This document shows positions 15,621-23,813 of a stretch of DNA of 64,000 bases, piece after piece. The notes beneath the pieces are model-generated. The model made no database searches, had not been told where the DNA came from, and saw only the letters and a program-made list of their open reading frames with translations. The translations under genes and the position numbers were made by a program. The stretch spans positions 3,968,001-4,032,000 of the forward strand of contig NZ_FMHY01000002.1 in NCBI RefSeq assembly GCF_900090225.1, given 5' to 3'. Numbering within the stretch: the first letter of the stretch is position 1; the number at the start of each line of letters is the position of its first letter. The stretch is from Micromonospora eburnea. GTDB lineage: Bacteria > Actinomycetota > Actinomycetes > Mycobacteriales > Micromonosporaceae.

Positions 15621-15779
15621 GTTCCGGCGCGAGAATCACGTACGTGTCCGGCGCCATGATCCACATCGGATGATCAACGGTACACAGCGGGCGGGCCGGT
15701 GGCGGCACCGCCCGCTCCGGCGACGCGGCGCCCTCCGGGCGACACCGCTGCGAGGGGGCGGCGGCAGGGCGCTGCGGCC

Positions 15780-16562
15780 TCAGTCTGCGCGGGTGGCGTC
15801 GGTGGCCGTGAGCAGCAGACGCAGCCCGGTGAGCGTGGCCAGCAGCGGCTCCGCGGGCACCGTGACGGACCGGCCGGTCAGCGCGGCCAGGCGCGCGGCG
15901 GTCCCCGGAGACGCCGCGCCGCCGCCGGTGATCAGGAGACGCCGCCGCGTGCCGGCGTCGTGGGCGCTCATGCGCCGCACGCAGCGGGCGATCGCCGGGA
16001 TCTGGTCGACGGGATCCGCCCCCTCGACACGTTCGGCGGCGGCGACGCTCCGGTCGACGATGCGGGCGACCTCGGTACGACCGAACCCGATGTCGACCGT
16101 GACCAGATCATCGTGTCCCGGGTCGGGCCGGCAGGCCAACGCGGCGGCCAGCGGTTCCTCCACCGCGCTGACGCGTCCGCCGGTGGCTCGGCGGACCGCG
16201 GCGACCAGCACGTTCTTCTGCCGCATCGTCGCCGTGGCGGGCACACCGACGAGCACCGGACAGCCGGTGTCGCACGGGTGCCCGATGTCGGCCAGCAGGA
16301 TCCGCAGCAGCTGTACGCAGGCGACGAGGTCGCGCACCACCCCGTCGCGTACCGGCCAGATCAGCGTCGCGCCCTCGGTGGCCTGCGCGTCCACCGCGGC
16401 CCGTCCCACGGCGCGCCGGCCGCCGGGGCGGCGGGCGATGACGGCGGGCTCACTGATCACCGTGCCGGTCACCGACGTCCACAGCCGGACCGTCGAGGTG
16501 CCCAGGTCCAGGGCCAGGCAGTGCCCCACGCCGGGGCGGGCGTACGCGCCGGCAGCCAGCAT
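15780..16562 (-). CDS. MreB/FtsA-fold (actin-like) ATPase homologue
   Basis: A 260-residue protein with phosphate-1 motif LALDLGTSTVRLW, a connect/phosphate-2 region LVTVDIGFGRTEVARI, and an adenosine-like motif LLITGGGAASPGTAARLAAL. The order matches actin-like ATPases annotated as rod-shape-determining protein MreB in actinobacteria. It is shorter than canonical MreB (about 340 residues), so parts of the IB/IIB subdomains are reduced. It may be a divergent relative not involved in cell shape. ATG 16562 is preferred over the upstream GTG codons, which directly abut the purine-rich stretch. Confidence 0.65.
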   Translation of the reverse strand: MLAAGAYARPGVGHCLALDLGTSTVRLWTSVTGTVISEPAVIARRPGGRRAVGRAAVDAQATEGATLIWPVRDGVVRDLVACVQLLRILLADIGHPCDTGCPVLVGVPATATMRQKNVLVAAVRRATGGRVSAVEEPLAAALACRPDPGHDDLVTVDIGFGRTEVARIVDRSVAAAERVEGADPVDQIPAIARCVRRMSAHDAGTRRRLLITGGGAASPGTAARLAALTGRSVTVPAEPLLATLTGLRLLLTATDATRAD

Positions 16563-16724
16563 GCTCACCACCCCCGCCCCGGCCCGGAACGGGTGCGGCG
16601 TGCCGTCGGCAACGGAGCGGGGATGACGCCACGGGGCGCGGCGGGACGGGATTGGCGACGGAACATCGGCGTTCGGCTTCCGGGTCAGGGCAGCGCCGGG
16701 GACGGCGCCGCGGAGCGGGCGGAT

Positions 16725-16940
16725 TCAGGCGACCGCCTGACGCGGCGGAGCCCGGTCCGCCGACCACTCCGGCACGCAGCCCGGTATCGCGCGCCTGGTC
16801 AGCCGGAACACGATGCACAGCCCGATCGCCCGAGCGGCGGCCCACACCACGAGCAGCACCGCCAGCAGGGCCAGCATCGGCAGCGGGCCTCGCTCGCCGA
16901 CACCGCGGATGCCGTGCCCGTCACGCATGCCGGACACCAT
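16725..16940 (-). CDS. Small membrane protein, hypothetical
   Basis: Predicted 71-residue product starting at ATG 16940 (MVSGMRDGHGIRGVGERG) with one strong transmembrane helix, LPMLALLAVLLVVWAAARAIG, followed by a basic tail. A longer frame from 17048 is open but would run through the amylase terminator hairpin, so the later start is preferred. There is no clear ribosome binding site and no recognised family. Confidence 0.4.
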   Translation of the reverse strand: MVSGMRDGHGIRGVGERGPLPMLALLAVLLVVWAAARAIGLCIVFRLTRRAIPGCVPEWSADRAPPRQAVA

Positions 16941-17017
16941 AGCCCGCGCCCGGAGAAACACGCTCGTCAGTCGCGGTCGGCCCGACCGCGTCCCGCCGGC
17001 CGGGACGGCGACGGCGA

Positions 17018-17054
17018 GGGTGGTTGGCCCCGGCGCACGCCGAGCCAACCACCC
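17018..17054 (-). terminator. Strong hairpin downstream of the alpha-amylase gene
   Basis: GGGTGGTTGGC (17018-17028) pairs with GCCAACCACCC (17044-17054), eleven base pairs, and the interior can pair further. It begins eight bases beyond the amylase stop. Confidence 0.65.
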
Positions 17055-17061
17055 CGACCCG

Positions 17062-19233
17062 TCACTTCCAGGCGTCGTTGTTGGTGTACGTGCCGGTCGA
17101 CGGAGTGGTGAAGCTCCGGTTGCCGCCGGACTCCCAGGTGACCGAACCGTCGGGGTTCTTCTTGATGTACTTGTACTCGATCGCGGTACCCGGGGGCAGG
17201 TTCACCGTCACTCGCCACACCGGGTAGTCGGCCGAGGAGAGCGCGACGGCGTCGGCCGGGTTCCAGGCGCCCAGCGCGGCGACGTTGCCGACGACGAAGA
17301 CGTTCTGGCCGTAGTAGGTGGTGACGGTGGCGTTGAACGCGGTGGCGATCTGCGCGGGGGTGACGGTGTCACCGCGGAACGTCTCGGTCACCGCGTACGT
17401 GCCGCCGGCCGGGGTGGTGAAACTCCGGTTGCCGCCGGACTCCCAGGTGACCGCGCCCGTGGCGGTCTTCTTGACGAACTTGTACTCGACCGCCGTGGAC
17501 CGGGGCAGGTCGACCACGGCACGGTAGGTGCCGCCGCCCTGCGCGGTGAGCAGGACGGCGCTGGCCGGCGCCCAGGAGCCCAGCTCAGGGATGCTGCCGA
17601 CGACGTACACCGCCTGGTCGGCGGCCGGGGTCGCGGAGACGGTGAAGGTGGTGGCGACCCTGTCGGTGGGGTTGCCGGTGGGGCTGCTCGTCGGCGACGG
17701 GCCGGCGCCGGGCCGGGCGTTGACGTGGATGGCGACGGCGTTGTTGGCGGGGATGGTCACGGTGGCCCGGCCGCCGGAGACGGTCACCGTGCCGCCGGTG
17801 CAGCCCGTCCCGGTGGCGGCGCCGGCGATGACGTCGCAGTACTGGCCGTCGGCGAGGCCGGTGGCGAAGGTGGCGGTGGTGGCGGTGCCGCTGTCGTTGA
17901 TGCCGACCCAGGCGCGATCGCCCCGGTGGAAGCCGATGACGTTGCTGTTGACGGCGGTGAAGTCCGAGACGGACCGGACCGACCGTGCGGCGTTGGCCCA
18001 ACCGACCATGCCCTTGATGCCGGTGGTCTGGGTCAGGCAGGTCCAGGTGCTGCCGCAGACCGTGTCGGTGACGCGGCCGTTGCCGTCGGCCGGCGGGGAC
18101 TGGTTCCGGTTGTCCCAGGAGAAGCTGTCGTAGACCGACGGCTTGCCGTGCGGGTAGGCCAGCACGAAGTAGTTGGCCAGGAGGTAGTCGGTGCCGTTCT
18201 TGTAGGACAGCACCACCCCGTCCCGCTCCAGGTCGTGGTTGGTGACCATGGCGAAGACGTTGGCGCTGGGCGCGTCGAGGTTCCAGCTCGCGACGTTGCC
18301 GAGGCTGGAGATCGAGCCCTGGAACGCCGACCTGACGCCCTTGGCGTAGGCGAAGTCGAGAACGTCACCGTTGCCGATGAACGCGCGGGCCTTGAGCGCG
18401 TCGTTGCTGGCCCCGTCGAATATCTCCTGGGCGACGTACGGCCGCCGGTTCTCCGCGACCGTGTTGTTGAGCTTGCCGAGGATGGCCGCGAAGTCCTCCT
18501 TCCTGACGTGCTTGACCGCGTCGACCCGGAACCCGTCGACGCCCAGCCCGATGAGGTCGTTGAGATAGCCGGCGATCGTGGTGCGGACGTACTCCTTCTC
18601 GGTGTAGAGGTCCGCCAGCGACAGCAGCTCGCAGCTGGTGACCTGACTCTCGTTGTTCCAGTCGTTGATCGCGCCGGAGGTCGGGCAGTTGTCACCCGGG
18701 TGGTGGAAGTCCGCATACCCGTAGGGCACCGCCGGGTAGCTGTAGCCGGAGAACTGGGTGCCGGCGTACCCGATGGTCCCGGCCGGGTTGTTCGTTCCGG
18801 CCATGTGGTTGACCACCGCGTCGACGTAGACCCGGACGCCGGCGTTGTGGCAGGCGGTGACCATGGCGGCGAACCGCTGCCGGCTGCCGAACCGGCTCTC
18901 CAGCTTGTAGGAGACGGGCTGGTACACCTCGTACCAGGGGTGCACGCCGTCCGGGCTGCTGGGCAGGCTGACCGATTCCTGCGGCGGCGCGACCTGCACC
19001 GCGCCGTAGCCGGCGGGGCCGAGGTGGTTGGTGCAGGCGGCGGCGACGGAGTTCCAGTTCCACTCCCACAGGTTGGCCGTCACCTCGCTGTCGTTCAGGT
19101 TGGCGGCGGCGCGGGCGGGGGCGGGGGTGGCGGCGGCCGCGACGACGACCGGCATCGCGCCGGTCGCCACGAGCGCGACGGCGAGCAGCAGGCCACCGGG
19201 GCGGCGCTGCGGTGATGGTCTGAGGGTGTGCAT
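17062..19233 (-). CDS. Secreted alpha-amylase (GH13) with two CBM20 starch-binding domains
   Basis: A 723-residue extracellular amylase. The signal peptide starts MHTLRPSPQRRPGG and continues LLLAVALVATGAMPVVVAAAA, ending near ARA. The GH13 barrel follows (LWEWNWNSVAAACTNHLGPAGY). The nucleophile Asp is in GFRVDAVKH, the acid/base Glu in YVAQEIFDG, and the third Asp in VTNHDLERDG. After a beta-domain and a PTSSPTGNPT linker there are two CBM20 domains in tandem (YVVGSIPELGSWAP and FVVGNVAALGAWNP). The paired CBM20s share near-identical DNA (see repeat). Two tandem CBM20 copies is more than most streptomycete amylases carry. It breaks down starch and is unrelated to the enediyne genes. The operator-like site upstream suggests control by a LacI-family maltose regulator. 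Confidence 0.95.
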   Translation of the reverse strand: MHTLRPSPQRRPGGLLLAVALVATGAMPVVVAAAATPAPARAAANLNDSEVTANLWEWNWNSVAAACTNHLGPAGYGAVQVAPPQESVSLPSSPDGVHPWYEVYQPVSYKLESRFGSRQRFAAMVTACHNAGVRVYVDAVVNHMAGTNNPAGTIGYAGTQFSGYSYPAVPYGYADFHHPGDNCPTSGAINDWNNESQVTSCELLSLADLYTEKEYVRTTIAGYLNDLIGLGVDGFRVDAVKHVRKEDFAAILGKLNNTVAENRRPYVAQEIFDGASNDALKARAFIGNGDVLDFAYAKGVRSAFQGSISSLGNVASWNLDAPSANVFAMVTNHDLERDGVVLSYKNGTDYLLANYFVLAYPHGKPSVYDSFSWDNRNQSPPADGNGRVTDTVCGSTWTCLTQTTGIKGMVGWANAARSVRSVSDFTAVNSNVIGFHRGDRAWVGINDSGTATTATFATGLADGQYCDVIAGAATGTGCTGGTVTVSGGRATVTIPANNAVAIHVNARPGAGPSPTSSPTGNPTDRVATTFTVSATPAADQAVYVVGSIPELGSWAPASAVLLTAQGGGTYRAVVDLPRSTAVEYKFVKKTATGAVTWESGGNRSFTTPAGGTYAVTETFRGDTVTPAQIATAFNATVTTYYGQNVFVVGNVAALGAWNPADAVALSSADYPVWRVTVNLPPGTAIEYKYIKKNPDGSVTWESGGNRSFTTPSTGTYTNNDAWK
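17107..17452 (-). repeat. Tandem CBM20 coding repeat, unit about 309 bp
   Basis: A stretch of about 35 bases encoding SFTTPA-type strand ends is almost identical at 17107-17142 and 17416-17451, 309 bases (103 codons) apart. This marks a recent internal duplication of the starch-binding domain. Confidence 0.7.
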
Positions 19234-19631
19234 GGACGGACCTACTTCCGGGGTCGGCAGGACGCTGGGCGGATGGCCATCCGAGTGACGATGAGGATGC
19301 TCGATGCCTGCAAGTCGTGCAAGAGCTTGCGGCAACATTTCCGAAACCTGCCGGCAAACGCGCCGTCGAGGCGCGCCCTGCGTCCACAGTGCGAGATGAT
19401 GACCCTCGTCAGCCCCCAGAGGGGATCACCATCGTGCCCGCATTTCACCTCGCAAGACCTTCCGAATCTTTCAGGCGGATTGCGGCACCAACGTCCAACA
19501 TGGTCGGCCGTGCTGACCGACCGCTTCCCTTTCGATTCGAACAGTGAACACCGACGCGGGTCGGAGCGGCGCCGGTCGAGCGTGCGGCACGCCGACCGGC
19601 GCCCTCGTCGATGACGACCGGGCCGGCGTCG
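19234..19631. other. Intergenic region, amylase promoter side
   Basis: 398 bases between the amylase start and the end of the next minus-strand gene. The amylase-proximal 100 bases hold the operator-like repeats. In the remainder I see no gene. Confidence 0.4.
19308..19330. promoter_or_regulatory. Operator-like site upstream of amylase
   Basis: Two direct copies of TGCAAG (19309-19314 and 19318-19323) end in an inverted repeat GCAAG-AG-CTTGC (19319-19330), about 75 bases upstream of the amylase start. Similar CTTGCA/TGCAAG elements precede streptomycete amylase genes, where a LacI-family maltose repressor acts. Binding here is inferred. Confidence 0.5.
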
Positions 19632-21026
19632 TCAGCCCGACCACGAGGCCGCGGCGCCCGGCGTCGCGGCGTCGTGCCAGGACGGCCCCGGCGCGGGTCG
19701 CCGGACCGCGTGGCGGAACACGCGGCGCATCATCGCCGGCCGCATGAGCGCCTCGGGCGGGTCCATCAGGCCGGCCACCCGCATGAACCCGTTCGTCACC
19801 TCGGGATCCTTGGTCGCGGCGTACTGCAGGCGTGCCAGGTAGGCGTTGCCGACGCGTACCTTGAGGGTGCGTCGTCCCTCGACGCCCGGGAAGTCGAGAT
19901 CACCGCCGGCCGAGATGTCCCATGGGGTGTCGATGGCCCGGGACAGGTCGGCGAAGAACGGCGACGAGGCCGGCGGCCGGCCGGTACGCAGGTGCGAGCG
20001 CAGCGTCATCGCCTGGATCGCGGCCACGCTCATGCCCTGCCCGTAGACCGGGTTGAAGCTGCAGAAGGCGTCGCCGATGACCAGGTAGCGGTCGGGAAAG
20101 CGCAGCAGCCGCTCGTAACGCCGACGCACGCTGGCGGGAAAGCGAAAGGAGACCGGGTCGTCGAGCGCCTCAGCGTCCCGCACCGCCTCGTACACGTCCG
20201 GCACCGGCAGGGAACGGACGAATTCGAGGAACGCCTCCGGTTCCGTCGGCGGGTAGTCGCCGAGCAGACCGGTCAGCGAGAGGATGCAGAGGTCGGTTCC
20301 GACCTGGCCGAAGAACGCGCCGCGCGGATGCGCCGGCGAGGCGACCGGGTTGATCGACTGCACGCCGTCGAACATCTCCGGGCGGGTCCGGTAGTGCCGC
20401 GTGGTGTACGCGAGCCCCACCTTGACCCGTTCCTCCTCCGGCCGTTGGTACCCGAGCGCGTCGAGCCAGGCCGGGGTACGCGATCCACGACCGGTCGCGT
20501 CGACGACGAGGTCCGCGTCCAGCACCTCGGCGTCCGCGTCCGCGGTCCGCGACTGCACCCGTACCCCCACGATCTGTTCGCGGTCGTCGGTGGCGACCAG
20601 GCCGAGCACGTCACACTCCTCCATGAAGGTGACGTTCGGTATGGCGGCCACCCGGTTGCGGACGTGGTTCTCCAGCACGGGACGGGGAGCGGTCACCGAG
20701 AGGAGACCGGTGTGCGCCGGGCGCAGCTTGCGACCGTTGAAGAACCACCGCATCTCGCCCAGGTCGCCGGTGGGCACTCCGGCGGCGCGCAGCTCGTCGG
20801 TGATGCCGGGGAACAGCTCCTCGAGGATGAGGTGTCCGCGGGCGTGCAGCCCGTGGGCGTGGACCGTGTGCGGCGCGCCCCGGCGCGGAGTGCTGACGCC
20901 CAGCACCTTGTCCCGCTCGACGACGACGACCTCCGCGTACGATTCGGCCAGCACCCGGGCGGCGAGGACGCCGCCCATGCTGCCGCCGAGCACGACCGCG
21001 CGGGCTCCGAGTTGACTCATCGACAT
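19632..21026 (-). CDS. FAD-dependent monooxygenase/oxidoreductase
   Basis: A 464-residue flavoprotein of the aromatic-hydroxylase/geranylgeranyl-reductase-like class. The FAD-binding Rossmann motif GGSMGGVLAARVLAE is near the N-terminus. DLVVDATGRGSRTPAWLDAL (residues about 165-185) and the second FAD motif FPDRYLVIGDAFCSFNPVYG (about 315-335) follow. It is clearly paralogous to the FAD enzyme at 35304-36635 (shared RRGAPxxxHxxGL, FFNGRKLRP/YFNGKPLKQ, ALMRPAMMRRV/ALMRPSMVLRV). That link suggests a role in enediyne tailoring even though it lies 4 kb outside the exporter. ATG 21026 and ATG 21020 are both possible after GGAAGG. The C-terminal 25 residues look unstructured. The substrate is unknown. 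Confidence 0.8.
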   Translation of the reverse strand: MSMSQLGARAVVLGGSMGGVLAARVLAESYAEVVVVERDKVLGVSTPRRGAPHTVHAHGLHARGHLILEELFPGITDELRAAGVPTGDLGEMRWFFNGRKLRPAHTGLLSVTAPRPVLENHVRNRVAAIPNVTFMEECDVLGLVATDDREQIVGVRVQSRTADADAEVLDADLVVDATGRGSRTPAWLDALGYQRPEEERVKVGLAYTTRHYRTRPEMFDGVQSINPVASPAHPRGAFFGQVGTDLCILSLTGLLGDYPPTEPEAFLEFVRSLPVPDVYEAVRDAEALDDPVSFRFPASVRRRYERLLRFPDRYLVIGDAFCSFNPVYGQGMSVAAIQAMTLRSHLRTGRPPASSPFFADLSRAIDTPWDISAGGDLDFPGVEGRRTLKVRVGNAYLARLQYAATKDPEVTNGFMRVAGLMDPPEALMRPAMMRRVFRHAVRRPAPGPSWHDAATPGAAASWSG

Positions 21027-21221
21027 GTGCCTTCCTGATGGGTGGACCTCGACGGGTGTGCCCGGACGACGACGGCCCGGCAGCCCGCCGGGGGTGGGCT
21101 GCGGGGCCGGGGCCCGTTCTCCTGGGTCTTCACCGGGCGGACGCCGTTCGCGGGACTACCGCCAGCGTTGTCAGCGGTGCCGGCCGAGGCACCTCCGAGC
21201 GTGCGGCACCCGCGGCGCCGG

Positions 21222-21785
21222 TCAGGAAGGGTCGGCGGCGGCGCGGCGGCGGACGAGCAGCGCGACGACGACGAGGAGCGCGAGGCCGTCGACGGCCAGC
21301 AGGGCGGCGCCGAACGGGTCGACGCCGTGCGCGTGCGCGCCGGCCGGCGGCGCCGCGGGCCGGGAGGGGCGTGGGGCGGCCCCGCCCGCGGTGCCGACGG
21401 CGAACCGGGCGATGCCGGAGACGTCGCGTCCGTCCACGGTGACGATGTGATAGGCGACGGTGAGGTCGGCGGGGCGGTTGAGGCCGATCGCCTGGCGCAG
21501 GCCGTCGTCGCCCGCGGCGCTCACCTCGCCCGTGTCGATCCGGGCCGAGTCACCGTCGTAGACCGAGATGTGCGACCGGCGGGCGTCCGGCCGGCCCGAG
21601 ACGTGTATCTCCACCACGTCCGGCGGGTCGGCCAGGACCGCCCCGTCGGCCGGCACGATCGAGACGACCTCGACCGGGGAGCCGGCCGACGGCGTGGAGT
21701 CGACACGGGCGACGAGGGCGAAGAGGGCGACGAGCGCCGCCACGGCGAAGGCGGATCCGGCGTAGATCCGGGTCGTGGTCGACAT
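21222..21785 (-). CDS. CopC-like copper-resistance domain protein, membrane anchored
   Basis: 187 residues. An N-terminal hydrophobic signal or anchor segment (YAGSAFAVAALVALFALVA) precedes a CopC/YcnJ-type Ig-like domain, visible as SIVPADGAVLADPPDVVEIH and the late strand AYHIVTVDGRDVSGIARFAV. A Pro/Ala-rich linker with HAHG leads to a C-terminal transmembrane helix and a basic tail. Such proteins bind copper outside the membrane. The canonical N-terminal His ligand is not obvious, so copper binding is inferred from family only. It follows the membrane protein at 21798-22394 with a 12-base gap and is probably in its operon. Confidence 0.7.
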   Translation of the reverse strand: MSTTTRIYAGSAFAVAALVALFALVARVDSTPSAGSPVEVVSIVPADGAVLADPPDVVEIHVSGRPDARRSHISVYDGDSARIDTGEVSAAGDDGLRQAIGLNRPADLTVAYHIVTVDGRDVSGIARFAVGTAGGAAPRPSRPAAPPAGAHAHGVDPFGAALLAVDGLALLVVVALLVRRRAAADPS

Positions 21786-21797
21786 TGCCCGCGGCGG

Positions 21798-22394
21798 TCA
21801 GTCGCCCGTGACCAGTGTGGGCCGGCCGAGGCCCACCCGCCCGGTGCGGTGCGCGCAGCCGCAGGCCATGGCGGCCCGCTCGGCCTTGTTGGGCCGCATG
21901 TGCAGGTAGACGGCGATGAGCATGGGGATGAACACGATCGAGTTGTAGAACAAGTGCAGCTCCACCCGGGGGACGACGAGCTGGAGCAGGCTGGTCGGAG
22001 CCGTGGTGCCGGGGAACCGGAACGAGCTGTGCGCCTGGACGAGCAGCAGCGCGTGTTCGATGTGGTGCCAGAACTGAAGGGCGAGCGCCACCGTCCACCA
22101 CGCGTTGCCCCGGCCGGTGAAGCCACGCCGGAGGAGGAACAGGCCGATCAGCATCACGACGGCGTAGCCGTAGTGCAGCCATTCGGAGCTCACGAGCCAG
22201 GGAAACGGCATGCCCAGCACGCCGCGGGCCTCCGGCCGCGGCCAGCCGAGCACCCAGATCTGGTACGCCTGGACGAGGTGCTCCGCCCAGTGGCCGAGCA
22301 CCACGACCATGTAGACGGTGAGAGCGGCGCGGTGGAACCGACCGTTGAGTGACGACAGCAGGCCGGGTGGGGCCGGCTTCGCAGCGATTGCCAT
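21798..22394 (-). CDS. His-rich polytopic membrane protein, unknown
   Basis: A 198-residue integral membrane protein with four or five predicted helices, starting at ATG 22394 behind GGGAGG. Histidines cluster in motifs within helices: VVLGHWAEHLVQAYQ, LQFWHHIEHALLL and VELHLFYN. Such spacing could bind heme, copper or non-heme iron. I do not recognise the family. The CopC-like gene follows after 12 bases, which hints at a copper-related role. The C-terminus CGCAHRTGRVGLGRP carries two further cysteines. Confidence 0.65.
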   Translation of the reverse strand: MAIAAKPAPPGLLSSLNGRFHRAALTVYMVVVLGHWAEHLVQAYQIWVLGWPRPEARGVLGMPFPWLVSSEWLHYGYAVVMLIGLFLLRRGFTGRGNAWWTVALALQFWHHIEHALLLVQAHSSFRFPGTTAPTSLLQLVVPRVELHLFYNSIVFIPMLIAVYLHMRPNKAERAAMACGCAHRTGRVGLGRPTLVTGD

Positions 22395-22492
22395 GAGTCC
22401 TCCCGTGGGACACCGAGGGGGCCGTTCGGGTCCACGGTAGGCAGCGACAATCGCGGAACGTCACTTCTGGAATGCCCTATGTGACGGGCGGA

Positions 22493-23284
22493 TCACCCGG
22501 GCTCGCGCAGCCGGACGCTGAGCCCCTTGCCCTCGAACTCCTTGCACACGAACGCCGGTTGGCGGGGTTCGCTCAGCGCGGGATCGTACCGGTATCCGAT
22601 CTCGGCGAACTCGGTGATGGCCGCGGGATCCTCGACGCGGGCCGTCAGCAGCCAACGCGCGAACGCGCCCCGCGCGATCTTGGCGTGCACCACCACGAAC
22701 CGCGGTTCGCCCGTCTCCGGATGCATGGTCAGGAACCGTGGGCTGACGAACCGGTCCCGGTCCAGGAACGCCGTGACGGTCTTGTGGTATTCCGCCGCGG
22801 CGAGGTTGACGATGACACCCGTGGGCGGAAGGCACTCCGCGATGCTGGCGCCCCAGAAGCCGTACAGGTTGGTGTAGGGCGGGTCGGGCAGCCGGTAGCC
22901 CATCTCCAGCCGGTACGGCTGGACCGCGTCGTGGGGACGCAGGATCCCGTACAGCCCGGAGAGGATCCGCAGGCGCTCGTCGGCGTACGCCCGGTCGGTG
23001 TCGGAGAAGTCGCACGCGCGCAGGCCGCTGTAGATGTCACCGGCGAAGGTGTCCATCGCCGGTGACTGCCGGCCCGGCTCGACGCCCCAGTCGGCCAACA
23101 GCGTGTGGGTCCTGGCGGCCAACGCCGGCGAGATCTCCATGACGGTTGCCAACTGCTCGACCGAGAGGGTCTTGAGGTACGCCGCCAGCTCCTCGGCCCG
23201 GCCGCGTAGCGCCGGCTCGGTCAACGCGCGACCACCGGCCGGCGCCGGACGCATCACCTTGGAGGTGTGGATGAGGACGATCAT
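22493..23284 (-). CDS. yaaA: YaaA-family peroxide stress protein
   Basis: A 263-residue cytosolic protein of the YaaA/UPF0246 family, which in E. coli lowers intracellular iron and oxidative DNA damage. Diagnostic segments are SPAMDTFAGDIYSGL, LRILSGLYGILRPHDAVQPYRLEM (read as two overlapping parts), TNLYGFWGASIAECL and VIVNLAAAEYHKTV. ATG 23284 overlaps the stop of the DUF1801 gene by one base (TGATG), so both come from one message. The length is typical of the family. Not part of the enediyne pathway as far as I can tell. Confidence 0.9.
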   Translation of the reverse strand: MIVLIHTSKVMRPAPAGGRALTEPALRGRAEELAAYLKTLSVEQLATVMEISPALAARTHTLLADWGVEPGRQSPAMDTFAGDIYSGLRACDFSDTDRAYADERLRILSGLYGILRPHDAVQPYRLEMGYRLPDPPYTNLYGFWGASIAECLPPTGVIVNLAAAEYHKTVTAFLDRDRFVSPRFLTMHPETGEPRFVVVHAKIARGAFARWLLTARVEDPAAITEFAEIGYRYDPALSEPRQPAFVCKEFEGKGLSVRLREPG

Positions 23285-23670
23285 CACTTGTCGATCGACT
23301 TGACGAGCTGCTTGATGATCCGCTTGAGTTCGGCCTTCTTGGCCTTCGCGTCCTTCATGTCGGCGAAGTACGCCATCCGGCGGCCGTCGGTGTAGTTGCC
23401 CTCAAGCAGCTCGCTGTCGATGTCCACCACGAGCGGGTTGTGGAACACGAGATGGACGCGCTCCTTCGACCAGAGGTTGAAAGTCGCCAGGTACTCGCCC
23501 TGGTAGGAGAAGGAGGGCGCCTTCCACTTGACCTGCTCGGTGATCTTGGGGCTGACCGCCTTGATGCTCTCGCGGAGCAGCTCGACCTCCGCCTTGAACG
23601 GGTGGTCGAGCTTGTCCATGAAGGCGTCGACCTCGTCGGTCTTGTTGACGGTGTTGTCGACCTTGCCCAC
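23284..23670 (-). CDS. DUF1801 (YdhG-like) small protein
   Basis: 128 residues starting VGKVDNTVNKTDEVDAFMDK. GTG 23670 is chosen because GGGAGG lies five bases upstream; starts further upstream are open but not supported. The sequence HPFKAEVELLRESIKAVSP, then EQVKWKAPSFSYQGEYLATF, then NLWSKERVHLVFHNP is typical of DUF1801, a YdhG-like fold of unknown biochemical function. The C-terminus is Lys-rich. Translationally coupled to yaaA. Confidence 0.85.
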   Translation of the reverse strand: MGKVDNTVNKTDEVDAFMDKLDHPFKAEVELLRESIKAVSPKITEQVKWKAPSFSYQGEYLATFNLWSKERVHLVFHNPLVVDIDSELLEGNYTDGRRMAYFADMKDAKAKKAELKRIIKQLVKSIDK

Positions 23671-23813
23671 GTTCGCCTCCCGCATCGAGATCGATACTCG
23701 CGGTGAGCATACCGAAGGTGGGCGCACCGGTCGCCATGACGAGCGGACGCCCCCTCACCCGGCCGGTGGTGACGCGACCCCGCCGTCGCACCACCACCGG
23801 CCGATCGAACGAC

